A stretch of 64,000 nucleotides of DNA from Stercorarius parasiticus (Eukaryota; Chordata; Aves; Charadriiformes; Stercorariidae). The translations under genes and the position numbers were made by a program. The DNA lies in the NCBI GenBank assembly GCA_013396915.1, contig VWZL01002601.1, positions 78,559 through 142,558 of the forward strand, in the 5' to 3' direction. The first letter of the stretch is position 1. Every line of letters begins with the position of its first letter. The notes under the pieces are model-generated. The model was not told the origin of the DNA. It ran no database searches and saw only the letters and a list, made by a program, of their open reading frames with translations. This document shows, piece by piece, positions 12,991-25,800 of the stretch.

Positions 12991-14678
12991 TGTCAAAACT
13001 TCAGAACTGCCTTCAGTGCAAGAAATTGTTAAGAAAATGTTTGTGAACATGGTCCTCCTGTTGAGAGATGGGATTTAAGAGGTGAGAGGTCAGCTCTTAG
13101 TGAAGGATTCCATGATAGATTTTGTTGTTGTTTGTTGCTTTAAAAAAAAAGGGGGTGTGTGTATGGCTAGCATATACTTTTGATGCCTTTCAATTAACGT
13201 ACTACAGTATATTTATTTTCAAAGATACATTATGAGCTTTGTGTTCTGGAGACTATTGGAGTCTCCTTTTTTTTTTTTTACTGGCTAAGTTTTAGGTTGG
13301 TGTTCTCATGTTTAGTTGTCTGATTACAAGATGAACATGATTTTTAAAAGGGTCTGATTTTAGGCTAATAGGCTAATAATCCAAATGGAGATTTTTTTTT
13401 TTTTAGAATAACCTTATCGTAGAATATCGTAATTTGAGTTTTATCTGCTGTTATGCTTGGAATAGAAACAAAAGCCATCTGCTTTTTAGCTTTTCAGTAG
13501 ATATACATCATCTCACTGGCAATTTTGTTTGATATGCTCCCAGCTGATGTGTTCATCTCGCTAAATTCTGTGGAAAAGCACAAAATCAGTAGGTTTTCTT
13601 GTCTTAAAGAAATTCCTTCTCAAAGGAATACTGTAAGGTTTCACCTCTTAACAGTCTTGGGTGGAGGGGATGGATGGGGGTAAAAACTTGATTTCCATGA
13701 CGCTTGCAACTCAGTTTCAGTGCTGCATTGTCCACAGAGCCCTGGGGCACTTGTCCCTCCTCCCTGCTGATGTTTAACTGACTTGGAGCCCCCTCTCTGC
13801 ATCGCAAGGGTAAAGCCACGTACTGCTCCAGCCTCAGCCTGCGAAAGTCTCTGCAGGGCTGTGCCCACACTGTGGTTCAGCTGCCAACTTTACATTTGCC
13901 TCTGCAGTTAACGAATTGGAGTAGGAGTCAATCTGCCTGTCCGGGGAGAGGTTGTGGTTGTTGGTTGTGGTTTTGTTTGGTGTGGGTTTTTTTTTTTTCT
14001 CCAGGGTCCCCACATCATCTTCTATCCTGAATTCCAACCTGGCATCTCCAGTACAATCATAAATTGAGGAGAAAAATTAAAAATGCAGACAGGATCAGTC
14101 ATTTATTGCTTGCATTTTGTGTCTTTAACATCACCTTTAATTTGGTATTTATGAACAAAATTAACTTCAGTTGTCAGAATAAAACATTCTAATTTCTGAG
14201 CTCTTTTTAAAACAAGGCTGGATTTTCCCTCATTCATTTTTTCCTGGAAAAGGTTGCCATTCCACCAAAGTTGGCAAAAACAACAACAAAAAACAAACCC
14301 AAAAATATTGCTGGCCACTTCTGATGGTGTATTTGTCACACACATGCAAAAAAATGACTATAGGCACACATGAATGTGTTGCTATGAACTGACAGATTGT
14401 GCTCAGTATAAATCAATGCATGTTTATATGCTTTGTGTGTCTTCAAACAGTCTGTTTATGAACTTTAATATGTACAAAAGAGTAAATATCAGGATCTGGC
14501 CATGTGGTTGCTCATGAGGATTGCGGCCAGGACCAGGCAAGCGATGCATATTGCTCAGAGCCAGCTGCTACCTAAGTTTTCAGATCTCCCTTTTTGGTAT
14601 CTCCCTTCTTTCCTGGAGAGGAATTAAAATTCCCCTTCTCCTTCCTCTGTTGTGAAAGAATACTTTGCTGCTGTCTTC
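12991..14678. other. Unique non-coding DNA with poly-T and GT-rich tracts
   Basis: Poly-T runs of 13 occur at 13267-13279 and 13392-13404, and a GT-rich to poly-T tract lies near 13945-14002. An A/C-rich stretch lies near 14275-14308. No gene is recognised. The open frames at 13604-13870 (minus) show no familiar motif. Confidence 0.6.
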
Positions 14679-14816
14679 TGGAGTCTTCTTCTCTGGAGAT
14701 ATTCCAAGCCCGCATGGATGCGTTCCTGACCAGCTTGCTCTGGGTGACCCTGCTTTGGCTGGATGTTGGACTGGATGATCTCTGAAGGTCCCTTCCAACC
14801 CCTGCCATTCTGTGAT
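14679..14816 (+). mobile_element. CR1 LINE 3' tail fragment
   Basis: Plus-strand CR1 3' terminal fragment. The succession GGAGTCTTCTTCTCTGGAGA, GGTGACCCTGCTTTGGC, GGATGATCTCTGAAGGTCCC and TTCCAACCCCTGCCATTCTG followed by TGAT is the standard CR1 tail. Only one ATTCTGTG octamer remains at the end. The opposite orientation and different sequence show that this is a separate insertion from the copy at 6241-6719. No coding capacity remains. Confidence 0.95.
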
Positions 14817-17800
14817 CTAATTCCAAAACTCATTGGGGAATCTCCAGCATACAGATACCTAAAGGTGATTAAAGCTCTAGTGCTCAGTCTAACGCACAAA
14901 AAAAAAAAATATGTGGGATGGAGGTATCTCAAGAGTCCATATAGCGAGCTACAAAGCCTGAATCGTGATAATGATGATGTGTGCATATATTGCAGGGCTC
15001 TTGAGCACTTATTTCTGACAAAAGCATTCTCCAGCTTTTACAGTGGCCCAAAATAACATTTGATGGTTGTCATTCTCTTCATAGTCACTGCCTGCCTTTC
15101 TTATTGCTCTGGAATTCCCCTGAGCTGAAATGCTGCGTGTTTTTCTGCTACACTGTGCACTGGGAAGCTCATCAACTGGGCAGACTACCAAACAGGCAAA
15201 AATATGGAGGTGGGTATCTTTTTTTCCTGTGTTCTCTTCACCATTAAATGTGACATCACCTGACTCTCAAAAATCAGCAAATGCTTGAATATTAGGTCTG
15301 TTGCTTTGCCTGCAACCATGTAGTGAGCTGGGGGAGAGTCTGAGAGCACAGTTTGAAAAGCTGTCTTGCGTAGTGCAGTAGAATTGCTTTTATGGTCCCT
15401 CCTCACCATGTCTCCAGCATCTGTGTGAGGTATAAATGTAACCTACCTCAGGGAAGTTACCTGTATTTTGGTCAGGATTTTAGCAATAGATCTGCCAAAC
15501 GACTTGTTCTTCAGACACTAATTCTTGTCTATAAGCTCAGCTCTAGTTAATGCACATCTTTATTTTCTTGCCTAAGAATGACTATCTACTTTCTGATCTT
15601 TTTTTTCCATGTTTTAAGTGTTTGGGATCATATCTGTGTTTCATCAATATACAATTTGATTTATTCTCCAGGTCATTATTAAAGATATTAAACTATATCA
15701 GTCAACATGACAAGAAACATTTTTCTATCTATTCTTCCCACTTAAAGTCTATACCCTTCTTTTCCTTTTTAATTAAAAACTTCCAAATGTTATTCTACAA
15801 TATATTAATATTTTGATCAGGTAATGTCTTGCCAGATTCCTTACTAGAAAATTTCATTGTTATAAGCAGCTGCTTAAACTTTAGTGAAATTAAGAGTGTC
15901 TTTCTCCTTCTCCCTCTTTCTCCTTTGCCTCATCAAACAATATTTTTTTTTTCCTCATTTATTTTTTTTTTTTCCCCCAAATAAAGCAATTTGGGTTATT
16001 GCCACAGTTGCTTCACTTTGAACTTATATTACTCAGGATGGAGCATTGCAAAACACTTTCACAAATATCTCCTACTATTGATTTATTTTTATAAAAATTT
16101 TCAGTTTCTGCCAGACACAAGAGGGACTACAACTGGAACATAGGTTCACAGAACTGTTAGAGGTAGAAGTATCCATGGAAACAAACTTTACTGCAGATGT
16201 TCAGATATTCTTCAGTCATCCCAAACAGAGGTAGAGAACAGTATTGACTAACCTGTCTTTGAAGACTCGCAGCTATGCAGTGCAGCTTTAGCTCTGTTTA
16301 ATGCCAATCCCTAAGCAAACTATTGGCAGCTCCAACAGGTTCCCTTTACAGGACAAATACTGTTGAAAAATTGTGGTAAACTAATAGATCCAATACCCTG
16401 ATATTGTCTTTGTAGGGGAAGAAATAAAAAAAAGGATAAACTTTTCCTAAAGGTTTTATTGTCTCAAGTTGCATCACTGACTCTTATTTCTTCCCCTTTT
16501 GCTCTTTTTTTGAAAGCAGCTGTGTTAAATCCCTTCATTAACCTTCAACATTTCCCCCCCACTTCTTGAATCTGAGCTAACCCCTAGCAATGGCTCCAGC
16601 CAAGCAAGCCCTGCTCGCCTGAGTCAGTCAAGCAGTTCCACCTACTCCACAGCAAAGCACAATGAGGAATAGCATAGGTGGGATTAGATGGACGAATACA
16701 TGAGAAGCAAGTAGGATTCTACTGCTCTACACAGTTCTCACAATCCAGTCCTCAAATAATTCTACCTGAATTTCTAAAAGAGATACCTAAAAGTTTTTGT
16801 GTCTTTGTTTTGGTTTTTTGTTTGTTTTTTTTCTCTCTAGTTTTCTGCAGGCACTTTGCATCTAAGCCAGTTTGTAAAGGTCTAAGTGCTTACCAGCTGC
16901 CTCTCAGTGCACGCTCTCCTGCAGCAAGCTTGCCAGCACACAATTTCAAGCGTGAATTTGCAAATCCCAGTCTGCTGTCCCGCTTGAACCTGGCCCTGAG
17001 TACAGGGTCTCCCTGCTCTTATGCCTTCATTTTTAGGCAACTTATGATTCCTAGGAGGAGACAATTTTTCTTTAATGTGGTCAAAAACTAGACTCTTAAT
17101 CTAATTTTCGGTTGTTTTTCTCTGTTGCTCTTCAAGATTAACCTAACCTGCTGCTCAGACAGAGACTTCTCAAGTTGATAAAAGTTGGCAAAGGGAAATG
17201 TGAGCTGACAGCAGAATTGTTGGCCTGATGTCCACCCCTTCATCCCATTCTCTGGTTCATTCCTCTGTTTTTGTTGCCAAAATAACTGACTATTTATGGA
17301 GTAAATTCTTATTTTAATAAGCATTAACCAGGCAACATGTAACTACAGATACAGGAACAGAAAATACTATATTGTAGAATGTCAATGTAACTCATGGATC
17401 TTAAAACCACTGTTACTCTTTTTATAAAGACATCAGATATGCTAAAGGCTTCTCGGATGATTCATGGCTTTTTTTTTTTACGATTTCCATCTTGTTTGCA
17501 TCCCTCCTTAGTTTGGTTTTACACACAAGTCTAGATGATACGGATTTGTTATACAGTACTTGTGTTAAGCTGAGTGAAGGATTCACCAGTGAGACTTCCA
17601 GAGTGTTACCAGTGATTGCTTTCAGACCTCCTTAATTGCATATGGGTTCAGTCCCAAGAGCCAGTTAGACTCCGTTGCTTTCCAGCTCTTCCAGAATGTA
17701 ACAAGAGAGGATCTTGCCAATTACAGTTGTTCTCTGTAAATGGGACAGTGAAAATTAATGGGATTTGCCTGACAACAGGTCAAAGATCTTTTTAACGTCG

Positions 17801-18094
17801 TTCTTTCTGTTTAGCCTATTGGCCTGATAATGCTGGAAATCAATTCTTTGGAGAGGGATTCTGTATTGTGTCTTAATCCTTGGCAATTAGATCATGTACT
17901 CTGAAATAACTACTAAGAAATAAAGCTTTATTTGTTGTTAACTGTGTAAATCTTCATGGTGTCATATTACAGAAATGCTTTCGGCACCAATTTGAGCAAA
18001 CATAATTCAGTAGTCACAATTTAATCCTTTGCTTGATGTTTAAAAACAAAACAATTTTTTTTTTTTTCCAAAAAAACAGAGGGGGAAGAAAAAG
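14817..18094. other. Unique non-coding DNA with pyrimidine-rich tracts
   Basis: Contains a CT/T-rich tract at 15899-15978, a GT/T-rich stretch near 16797-16841 and a T13 run at 18055-18067 just before the second 180-bp repeat copy. Open frames up to 137 codons (16678-17091, plus) are not recognised and run through low-complexity sequence. No exon or RNA gene is seen. Confidence 0.6.
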
Positions 18095-18307
18095 GACTCC
18101 AGACCCTTCTGGAGTAATTCTAGTCTATATTGAGGATTTATATAAGGATATATAAGGATCTATATATTTATATTAAGGATTTTTTCACTCAAAAAAACCC
18201 CAAAACCAACCTCTTAAAATGTAACCACAGGCTCTTTATGCGAAAACTAAACAATTATTTATTTTTTTTTCTATCGAAGAAGTCTGTCTCTCCCTCAAAA
18301 TTATCTT
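18095..18307 (+). repeat. Unassigned about 180-bp repeat, copy B
   Basis: Direct copy of 12811-12990, about 5.3 kb downstream. It is longer mainly because TATATAAGGAT-like sequence at 18132-18180 is duplicated and because the T run after AAACAATTATT is expanded. The central block with CTCTTAAAATGTAACCACAG matches copy A exactly and differs by one base a little further on (GCGAAAACT against GCCAAAACT). The intervening 5 kb carries no retroviral gag or pol-like frames, so an LTR pair is unlikely. Local duplication or an undescribed interspersed repeat are the alternatives. Confidence 0.85.
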
Positions 18308-20448
18308 CACTTCACTTTGGAAGTAAAAATTTGTTTGGAGATGATCAATTATGACTCCTTAATATTATTCTGAGACTACTGTAATCTTGTAATTGTTTTC
18401 CGTAATGGTGTCCCTGTAGGCCCTGATCATTCAAGTGGTAAAACAAATGTGTTGATTTTGACTTTAGGCATGAAATACATTCGTGGGACTTCAGTGAGAT
18501 TAAAAAAAATGTCAACAGTGAGCAACCAGGGAGTACTTGCACCTTCCTGAGCACTTCCAGCTGAAACCCAGCGGTCTTCCCTCCAGGCATGGAGCAGGCT
18601 GGTGGGAGTGCTACAGCCATGATGGGAGCTGCATGGGTTTACATTACAGCATTGAGTGGATTGGCACCTGGGGGAGCCCAACACAGTGGGGAGGGGACAG
18701 TGATTGCAGAGCATTACAAATGTGTGAGAAATGTAATGAATAATTAGATGCATCCCTCAAGGACTGATTTAGACAGCTAGAGAAATGGTTCCTAGATAAT
18801 TCACAGCAGTACTAGTTTTGTTGGTTTTCGCGTAATCCGGTGGGATTGTGAGCAAGCCATTTACATGATAAAGGGCCGAGAAACATAGTCGCTAGAGTCA
18901 GCAAAATTATTAGTAATTATTGTGGTAATTAGTAATGGTAACTTCTTGTACTAATGGATCCCCTCCCCCTTTCAATTAGCTGGGCATGAGATGATGGTCT
19001 TTTGGCAGAAAAGAAGGAAGAAAAAGTGCTATTTGGTTCAGTTTGCTCATAACCAGCCCTAGAGAGGATAGGGAATTATGGCAGAAAGGAAGCCTGTGAC
19101 AGGCCAGTGATTGCTGTCGGTCATTGTAACTGGTATTGTTGTTACTGTCTTATTCTTTTAGTAGCAGTTCTATAATTTGTTGACATCATTAGCTAGGATT
19201 AACTGTCTCTAACCTTCATTTTGCTTGAGGTTTGCTATTGCTATGTAAGACAGAAGAAAGACTCGTGTGCCCAAGGCTGGATTTGCTAGTCTAATAGGGC
19301 CTCACCCTCTGCCTGCAAGGGTGTTCATAACAGGGGAAAATTGATTAAAGAGACTTTTTCATGGGAAGAATCCATTCTGTACAAGTACAAAAGATGCTTA
19401 CTTAATTTGTGTGAGCTAACACCTGGGGCCAAAGCAAAGGACAGCCAAATCGGATATCAGTCAATTTGACCTGGGAGGGTAGTGCCTGAAGTGACCTTGG
19501 GAATGGTAGTTTTATGGAAAATAATGCTTAAAACCCTTGAAAAGATAGACAAGGGAATGTTGAAGATAGTAACTGCTAAGGGGAGCTCAAAGAAGTGCCT
19601 GCGAATGCCTTCATAAAATTTATGCATTACGCCATCTTCAGCCTCACTTACTACATTTTCATGGCATTTCTAGTGGCAGTAAAAAATTGACGTCAAGTCC
19701 TGCAAGAAGTTTCTTTTGGGCATGGGCTTAATGCCAACTGCAAATGCTACGTGTCTTGCACAACACCCATCTTGAGATCTGCTTCATGAGCCACTGCTGT
19801 GTGAAAGCGCCCGTCCAGCCTCACCACTTGCATGCATAATCTTACCGACTTAGCTGCTACGTCAGGAGCGCATGTGCTCTTTTAGATAATTCAAAAACCA
19901 TGAACTCATTGCATTCATCTTGACTTCTTTTATATTGATCCTACCAAAAAAGAGCCTCTTCTCAGTGAACCTGTGTGAACTGTGGTGGCACAGATGCAGA
20001 ACGGTTTTTCTGAAGAGCTGTACTGTGCAGGAGGTAGGAGGATGCTGACTTCTGAATCGTTTATCAGAGTGTTAATCAACTATGCAATAGTTTCCTATTG
20101 CAAGCTCAGCCTTTGTCATCCTGAAATATTGAAACCGGGGAGATTTAAATACTCTGCAAATATATGCCCAGTCATGGGGGAAAAATGAAAAATGCCAAGC
20201 TGTGAGTAATGACTCTGAAGGCATTTTGACAGTGCAGAGACGAGTGCCTGATGCTCTCACCCTGAACTTGGTGAGTTTCAGTTGTGCTTCCTGGGAATGA
20301 GCTGGGAGCTGTTAACAATGTGCTTCCTTTGAGGGACTTGGTGGATCGGCACATTCCGTTTCCTGTGGCTGCAGCGAGCGTCCCATTTAAATGGGCAGCT
20401 TTTTAAAAGCGGTTCCTGGGAGGAGGTTGTGTTTTGGGTGGGTTGGGA

Positions 20449-20491
20449 TTTTTTCTTCTTTTTTTTTTTCCTTTTTTCCTTCTTTCTTCCT
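20449..20491 (+). repeat. 43-nt uninterrupted polypyrimidine tract
   Basis: All 43 bases are C or T. Such tracts may adopt triplex structure or serve as PTB-binding RNA if transcribed. No acceptor-bounded coding exon follows it. Confidence 0.9.
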
Positions 20492-21534
20492 GTCTGGCCC
20501 TCCGGGAGGCCATTTCACAATCCGATTGCTGTAGTGATGGTTAGGAGCATTCACTCTTGGGAAGTTTTGTAGCTCTCACATTTTAGCTTATGGAGCTGTT
20601 TTCCCTCCTTGGGGCTTACCTCATTCACACTTACAGCAGCAATCCCGTTAACTTTTTATTTTGGCTAATGAAGCCAAAGTCTCAGCTCCCAATTTCCTTC
20701 TGTTCTCCAATTACCCTGGTAGTCCTTGTCAAACCAGTTTTAGTTTCTTACTTTTATACAGCTCTGGTAGCTTTTGTTCAGTGTTTCAAACGAGGTAATT
20801 AGACCCTTGTCTAGCATCTTGAATGTTGAAAATTATTCTCGTAGAACAGTTTTTTTCATTTTTGTAACTGCATGGCAGCTTAAAGTCAGTCTGAAATCAC
20901 CTTGGTTGTTCTTCGACTAGTTTTCCATTTGGCAAGTTTACATCAGGAAACTTTGCTGTTTCCTCAGCCTGAGCTCACATCTCGTACTGCCGAGTTTTAC
21001 CCCATTCTGATTTTCTTCATCATTCATAAGCTTGGTTTGCATAAAGAAAATTGGCAGTTGACAAATACTGGTAATAAAAGCATGTTGAGAGCAGCTCAGA
21101 AAAGAGCACTCTCTTAATAATTCAGTGTAACAAAAATAGATAAAGCAGATAAATCCAAGAGTAGATTTTTATATTTTATTTTGAAAAACATTTTCTGTGA
21201 TTATTTTATACTTACTTGCATTACAAAGAGGGGGTGTGTACAGCCTCAAGCTTCTAGGCTGCATTAACCATATATAAAAAGCCACCTTTCCAAACTGATT
21301 TAGGAATAATAATGCTTTGGCTTCCACCCTGCAAATTGCAAATCAACTAAACTTTGAACACAGTAAAGGTCCCAGCAGTTTCTCTAGTAGTGAAGTCAAT
21401 TACTTGGCATACAGTTATTTATTGCCTTGAATAGTTTCTTTAGGACCAGCTATTTGCTCGAACGTTCTGAGAAGGGATAAAATGAATTATTCTAGGTAGG
21501 ACTGCATAAGGCGTGTAACAAGAGGGGAGAATTG

Positions 21535-21702
21535 CTGGGGTGTTTTGAGTGTGTTGTGGGGGTGTTTTTTTGTTTTAGGTTGGTTTTTTTTCTTTAGCTG
21601 TTTGGGATAAGGTGTTTTGCGTGGCTGTGTTCTGGGTTGGGTTTTTTTGGCACTGGTTGCTTGGTTTTGGTTGTTTCATTTCTGGTTTTCTGGGGATTGG
21701 AT
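21535..21702 (+). repeat. GT-rich low-complexity stretch
   Basis: About 170 bases dominated by G and T (TGTTTTGAG, GGGTGTTTTTTTG, GGTTTTGG-like words) with very few C or A. There is no regular unit. Confidence 0.8.
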
Positions 21703-22740
21703 TGGTTTGCTCAGAATGAATCCAAAATGTTTCCTCACGTGTCAGCACTCTGGTTGAAATTTGGCATTAGACTTTAATCATCTACATGGATGAATCCCAT
21801 AGGCGTTATTTTAAAACCTCAGTAATAACTCTGAATTCTGTAACTACACTTAATCAGGTAATACTTTTGAGATTTGTCTCACAAGCTTGGAGGTTTTTCT
21901 TCATGTTCAGGGTTTGGCTTTGCCCCTTTTCTGCCTTTACCGGAGCTCCCTGTGGAATTCACTCTGCGACAGAATTCATCCCAAAACACAGCCTGCAGAC
22001 TGAAATCCAAAATTTGTTAGTTACTGCTACAACTCAGACGAGGTCTCTGAAGCAAAATATTCAAACTCGGGTGCTGCTGAAAAAGACATCAGACACTTAC
22101 TGTGGCATGTATCAGGAGAACTGCATGTCATTGTTTTTAATAAAGCCCACTTTTTTCTTTTTAATTAAAGTAAATAATCTCCAAACTTGATTTCTTGTCA
22201 GAAAGATATGGGAGTGAGCAGAGTATGTGCAGAAGTAAATCCTGGTATTTATAAGCTACTTAAGAAATATACAGGTTGTGATATGTCTGCTGAGACCTTG
22301 GTTCTTCTTGCATGTGACCCAAATAACTTTAATATTGGAAGAAATAATTCTGCTGAGAAAAGTGGGTGAATTTAATATGGGGAGCTGGACTTGTACTTAC
22401 CATGTTATCCAGCAGTTGAGGTTCTGTTTACATAAATTAGCTTTAGATAAAATAGCAGTAAACAATATACTCCTATTTTGTCTCCTGCACAGCATAGATG
22501 TTGCAGGAGGTAACTTCAAATTTAATTTCCAGATGTGCTGTACAGTCAACAGAGTGCAAAAGGGATAACAAGAACTTTGCACTTGAGCAAAATCTTTTTG
22601 GACAATCTGATTTAATAATACAGAAGAGAAAATAAAATTTCCTCCTAGGTTCTAGGTTGGTATAAATAGACATAACTTTGACTTCTGTATGTTATTCTTA
22701 TTTAGAGTAGCTGAGACTGTCTCAAAGATATGTATTTTTT

Positions 22741-22753
22741 GTGTGTGTGTGTG
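22741..22753 (+). repeat. (GT)n microsatellite
   Basis: Six and a half GT units after a short T run. Confidence 0.9.
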
Positions 22754-22806
22754 AACTTTATTTCTGTCACAGGTGCTTTTCCATTGAAAGAGTGGCTCTA
22801 TTTAAA

Positions 22807-22826
22807 GGGAAAGGGGGGCGGGAGGG
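22807..22826 (+). other. G-quadruplex motif
   Basis: Four G runs (3, 6, 3 and 3 bases) separated by loops of 3, 1 and 1 bases fit the G3+N1-7 rule. The motif sits in a short G-rich patch (22807-22873) inside AT-rich DNA. Confidence 0.8.
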
Positions 22827-25800
22827 AAGGTTTGGGCAGGGGATGGAATGTTTCCATTGTGTGGGGCAGGGAAAAAAGAAAAAAAGGCTGCTGATATAAA
22901 CCCAGAGCTAAGGAGGATCCCTCTGCCCAGCAGAGATGGGCTCTAGCCATGCTTCCCCACAGCACAATTAAAATTCCAGTTGCATCTCTGAATACAATCG
23001 GTTGTGTCTGACGCCTAAAGTCACTCTAAGAAAGAAGATCCTCACAGGCGATGATGCTTCAAAGGCTTACGACCAGTTACAAATGACACATCGCTGGATC
23101 ACAAAGCCCAGTATAATTTAAGACCTGCCGTTATTATAAATAGTTATTAATTTGGGATGACTTTAGACCAGGTTCTTAGTGTGCACTCTGTGTGTTAATT
23201 GCAGTGAGACTTTCTGGGTGAGAGGGTCCTCTTTGCATCCATGAGCACACATTAAGTCTAAGCTGTAGCTTTTTTTAGCAAGCAATAGCAAAAATAGGAG
23301 CCAGGTCCTCAGATGGGGCTGGAAAAACAGTTATTTCATAGTAGCTTTTGTCATCCAGATGTTTTTGATCAATTTTTTTATGACCGAGGATGTTTCCTGG
23401 CATGTGAAAAGTTTGTTTTCAGGAGGCCTGCATAAAGCATTTCAGTGCAATATCTTTGTGCTAACAGTAAGTCTCAAAGCAGAGTTTAGCTTCATTAGTA
23501 CAGCAAACTTATCGTGCATCCCACTTCCATCATGCTCAAGCACATAGATGGTGCCCTTGATACTCTGTAATGACTGCTTGTTTCCTGGCGGAGGAAGATG
23601 TGTTGCGTTGACATGAAGAAATGAATCCTTTCTAATTATTTATTTATTTTTACCATATCCAACATAGGCAGAATAATTAACATGCAGCAGGGCATGGTCT
23701 AGATGGCCAATTAACTTCAAATAAATGTGTTCTGGTAATTACTCCCCATACAGCAATGCAAATATTACATTAACTTTTAGGAGTGAATTTTATGGATCTT
23801 CGAGTAATTTAAGATTAAGTAAATTGACACAACTTTAGCTAAAGTGTTTTTGTAAAACCTCCAGACCGTTTTCTCCCTGAACACGGACCTGCTCGGGTCG
23901 GTGCTGTCTGTGTGTAATGTGAAATTCCCAAACAGTTCCTTTTTGCTGTGGAATTGCATCTAGACCAAGCTGGATGTTCAGAGAGACCCAACTGCCTTTA
24001 TGAAGGCAATAGGTTAAGTTTGCTCTGTATCATTTTCACGTTGTATATATATACTTCTGAAAATCATTCAAGGCCATTGAATTAATACCAGAATCAAACA
24101 GCCTTTAAATTAATAATGGGTAATTGGATGCATTGCAGACACTAATTAAATCTTTAAACAAAGCTGCACACACCTGCCTGCTGGTATCTGTCAGCAAGAG
24201 CCTGCTTTCCCTGCATGTGTGGCTGACTTGCTGCCAGTGCTGTCTCCCAGACCAATGTTCTGTATGAGGTGTCCTCATTTTTCCAGACATCCCTCTGAAT
24301 TTCCCATGGCATTTTTTTCTTGAGAACTACCTTTGCCCATGCAAACCAATTAGCTAGACTGTAAGATTTCTGCTCATACATCATCAGTTATAAATGAGAA
24401 GAAAAGGGTGATACGTCTTATGATCCAGTCTGAGGAATAATACAATAATAGTAAAAGAACTGTGATTGTGCATTCTCCAAACTCTTTACAATCCTGATCT
24501 TCAAAAGGGTCAGCTTTGTGGCTCAGGAAATACATAACCGTTTTCCAACTGGTCCGATTAATATGAAGGAGGAATGAACAGTTAATTTTACCCTTGCAGT
24601 GAGACCAAGTTCCCAAACTGCTGCCATGACAGACTGTACAATTGCCATAGAGAGAAAGAGATTTGGAAATCCTCTTTACTAGGGTGCTTAACTCGTGTAG
24701 TTCAACACTATGTTTAAATTTCAAAGTAACCCCTCATGAGCCGTGTATTCATGCAATTATTTCCATGGACATTAACTTTTGCATTTGTGGGAGCTTAATT
24801 TGGGGAGTTACACTTGAGCTCTGCCTGTGAGTGGACGTTAGCCCCCACATTCCAGCCCCTCACAGTAGAAACATTAATTAATAAGCATTGCTTGAGTTGA
24901 ATAGTTTTTCATAGCAAGTGATACAACTGTCCAAAGGTGCTTAATCTCAATTATAGAAATTCCTCTCCATCCTACGAAGTACACTTAGAGAGGCTACTAC
25001 AAGCTGCTGTTGCAATAAGCTTTTTTTAATGGCATTAACATTGAAAATGTGTTTCCAAGTGCTGTTTAACAAATGATTTGCTTAAATATCAAATTTGATA
25101 TAAATATTTTCAGTCAAGATAGAGACATGCATGGGAAATTCCAGATGAAAGGATTTAACCCAAATGACACCGCATAGGGATGTTGCAAAAATGGGGCTTC
25201 ATAAAGGAGGCTGGTTGTAAATTAGTTTGGCGTGGAAGACTTGTCTGCTTCTCCCCTGTCTGCTAGAAACTGCTTCACTTCTCAAAGAAAACAGCAGTTT
25301 TACAGACCTGGCAAAGGTCACTTTGTATAGAAATATGTCTGTGCTATACCAGGCTTGACACCAGGCCTTCAGAGCCTAATTTTTCAGAAATTAAAACCTT
25401 TTTAAAATATAGTATCCTATCTCTTGAAAATACCGAAGGACACGCTGGGTTGCCAAAATGTAACAAGCTGCTTTCAGAGGTACCAGCTCTCACTTTTGTG
25501 GAGATTTGATGGGATTAAAAACTGTGCCGCAAAACCTCTTTGATCAAACATGTATTTGAAAATTTTACAGTCTTGTATCTCTAAGTTGCTGTGTCCAGTT
25601 CATCTGAGTCTGCCATCACGCTCCATTCTGACACCATTCTGTCATTCCTGCCTGCATCCAACATGCTGATCTGAAGCCCAAAAAACAAGTTCCCCATAAA
25701 CCAGCTACTCTCCTGAAACCATGGGACTACTATGGTATTTAAAGGTTGTTTTTTTTCTAACAGAGATATATCACAACTATTTAAAAAAAAAAAAAGGAAA

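Larger units (their letters stand above)
18308..22806. other. Unique non-coding DNA
   Basis: No coding exon is recognised. Noteworthy composition: a pure pyrimidine run at 20449-20491, GT-rich sequence at 21535-21702, and the ATG-started 134-codon frame at 21786-22190, which has no familiar motif and is within chance expectation. A (GT)n run lies at 22741-22753. Confidence 0.6.

Noticed and set aside
12811..18307. The two 180-bp copies as LTRs of one endogenous retrovirus
   Set aside because: No matching TG...CA ends, no primer-binding or polypurine tract seen, and the DNA between them has no gag/pol-like frames but a separate CR1 tail.
21786..22190. 134-codon ATG-started plus-strand frame
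   Set aside because: No motif or family resemblance; length within chance expectation; no splice or promoter support.
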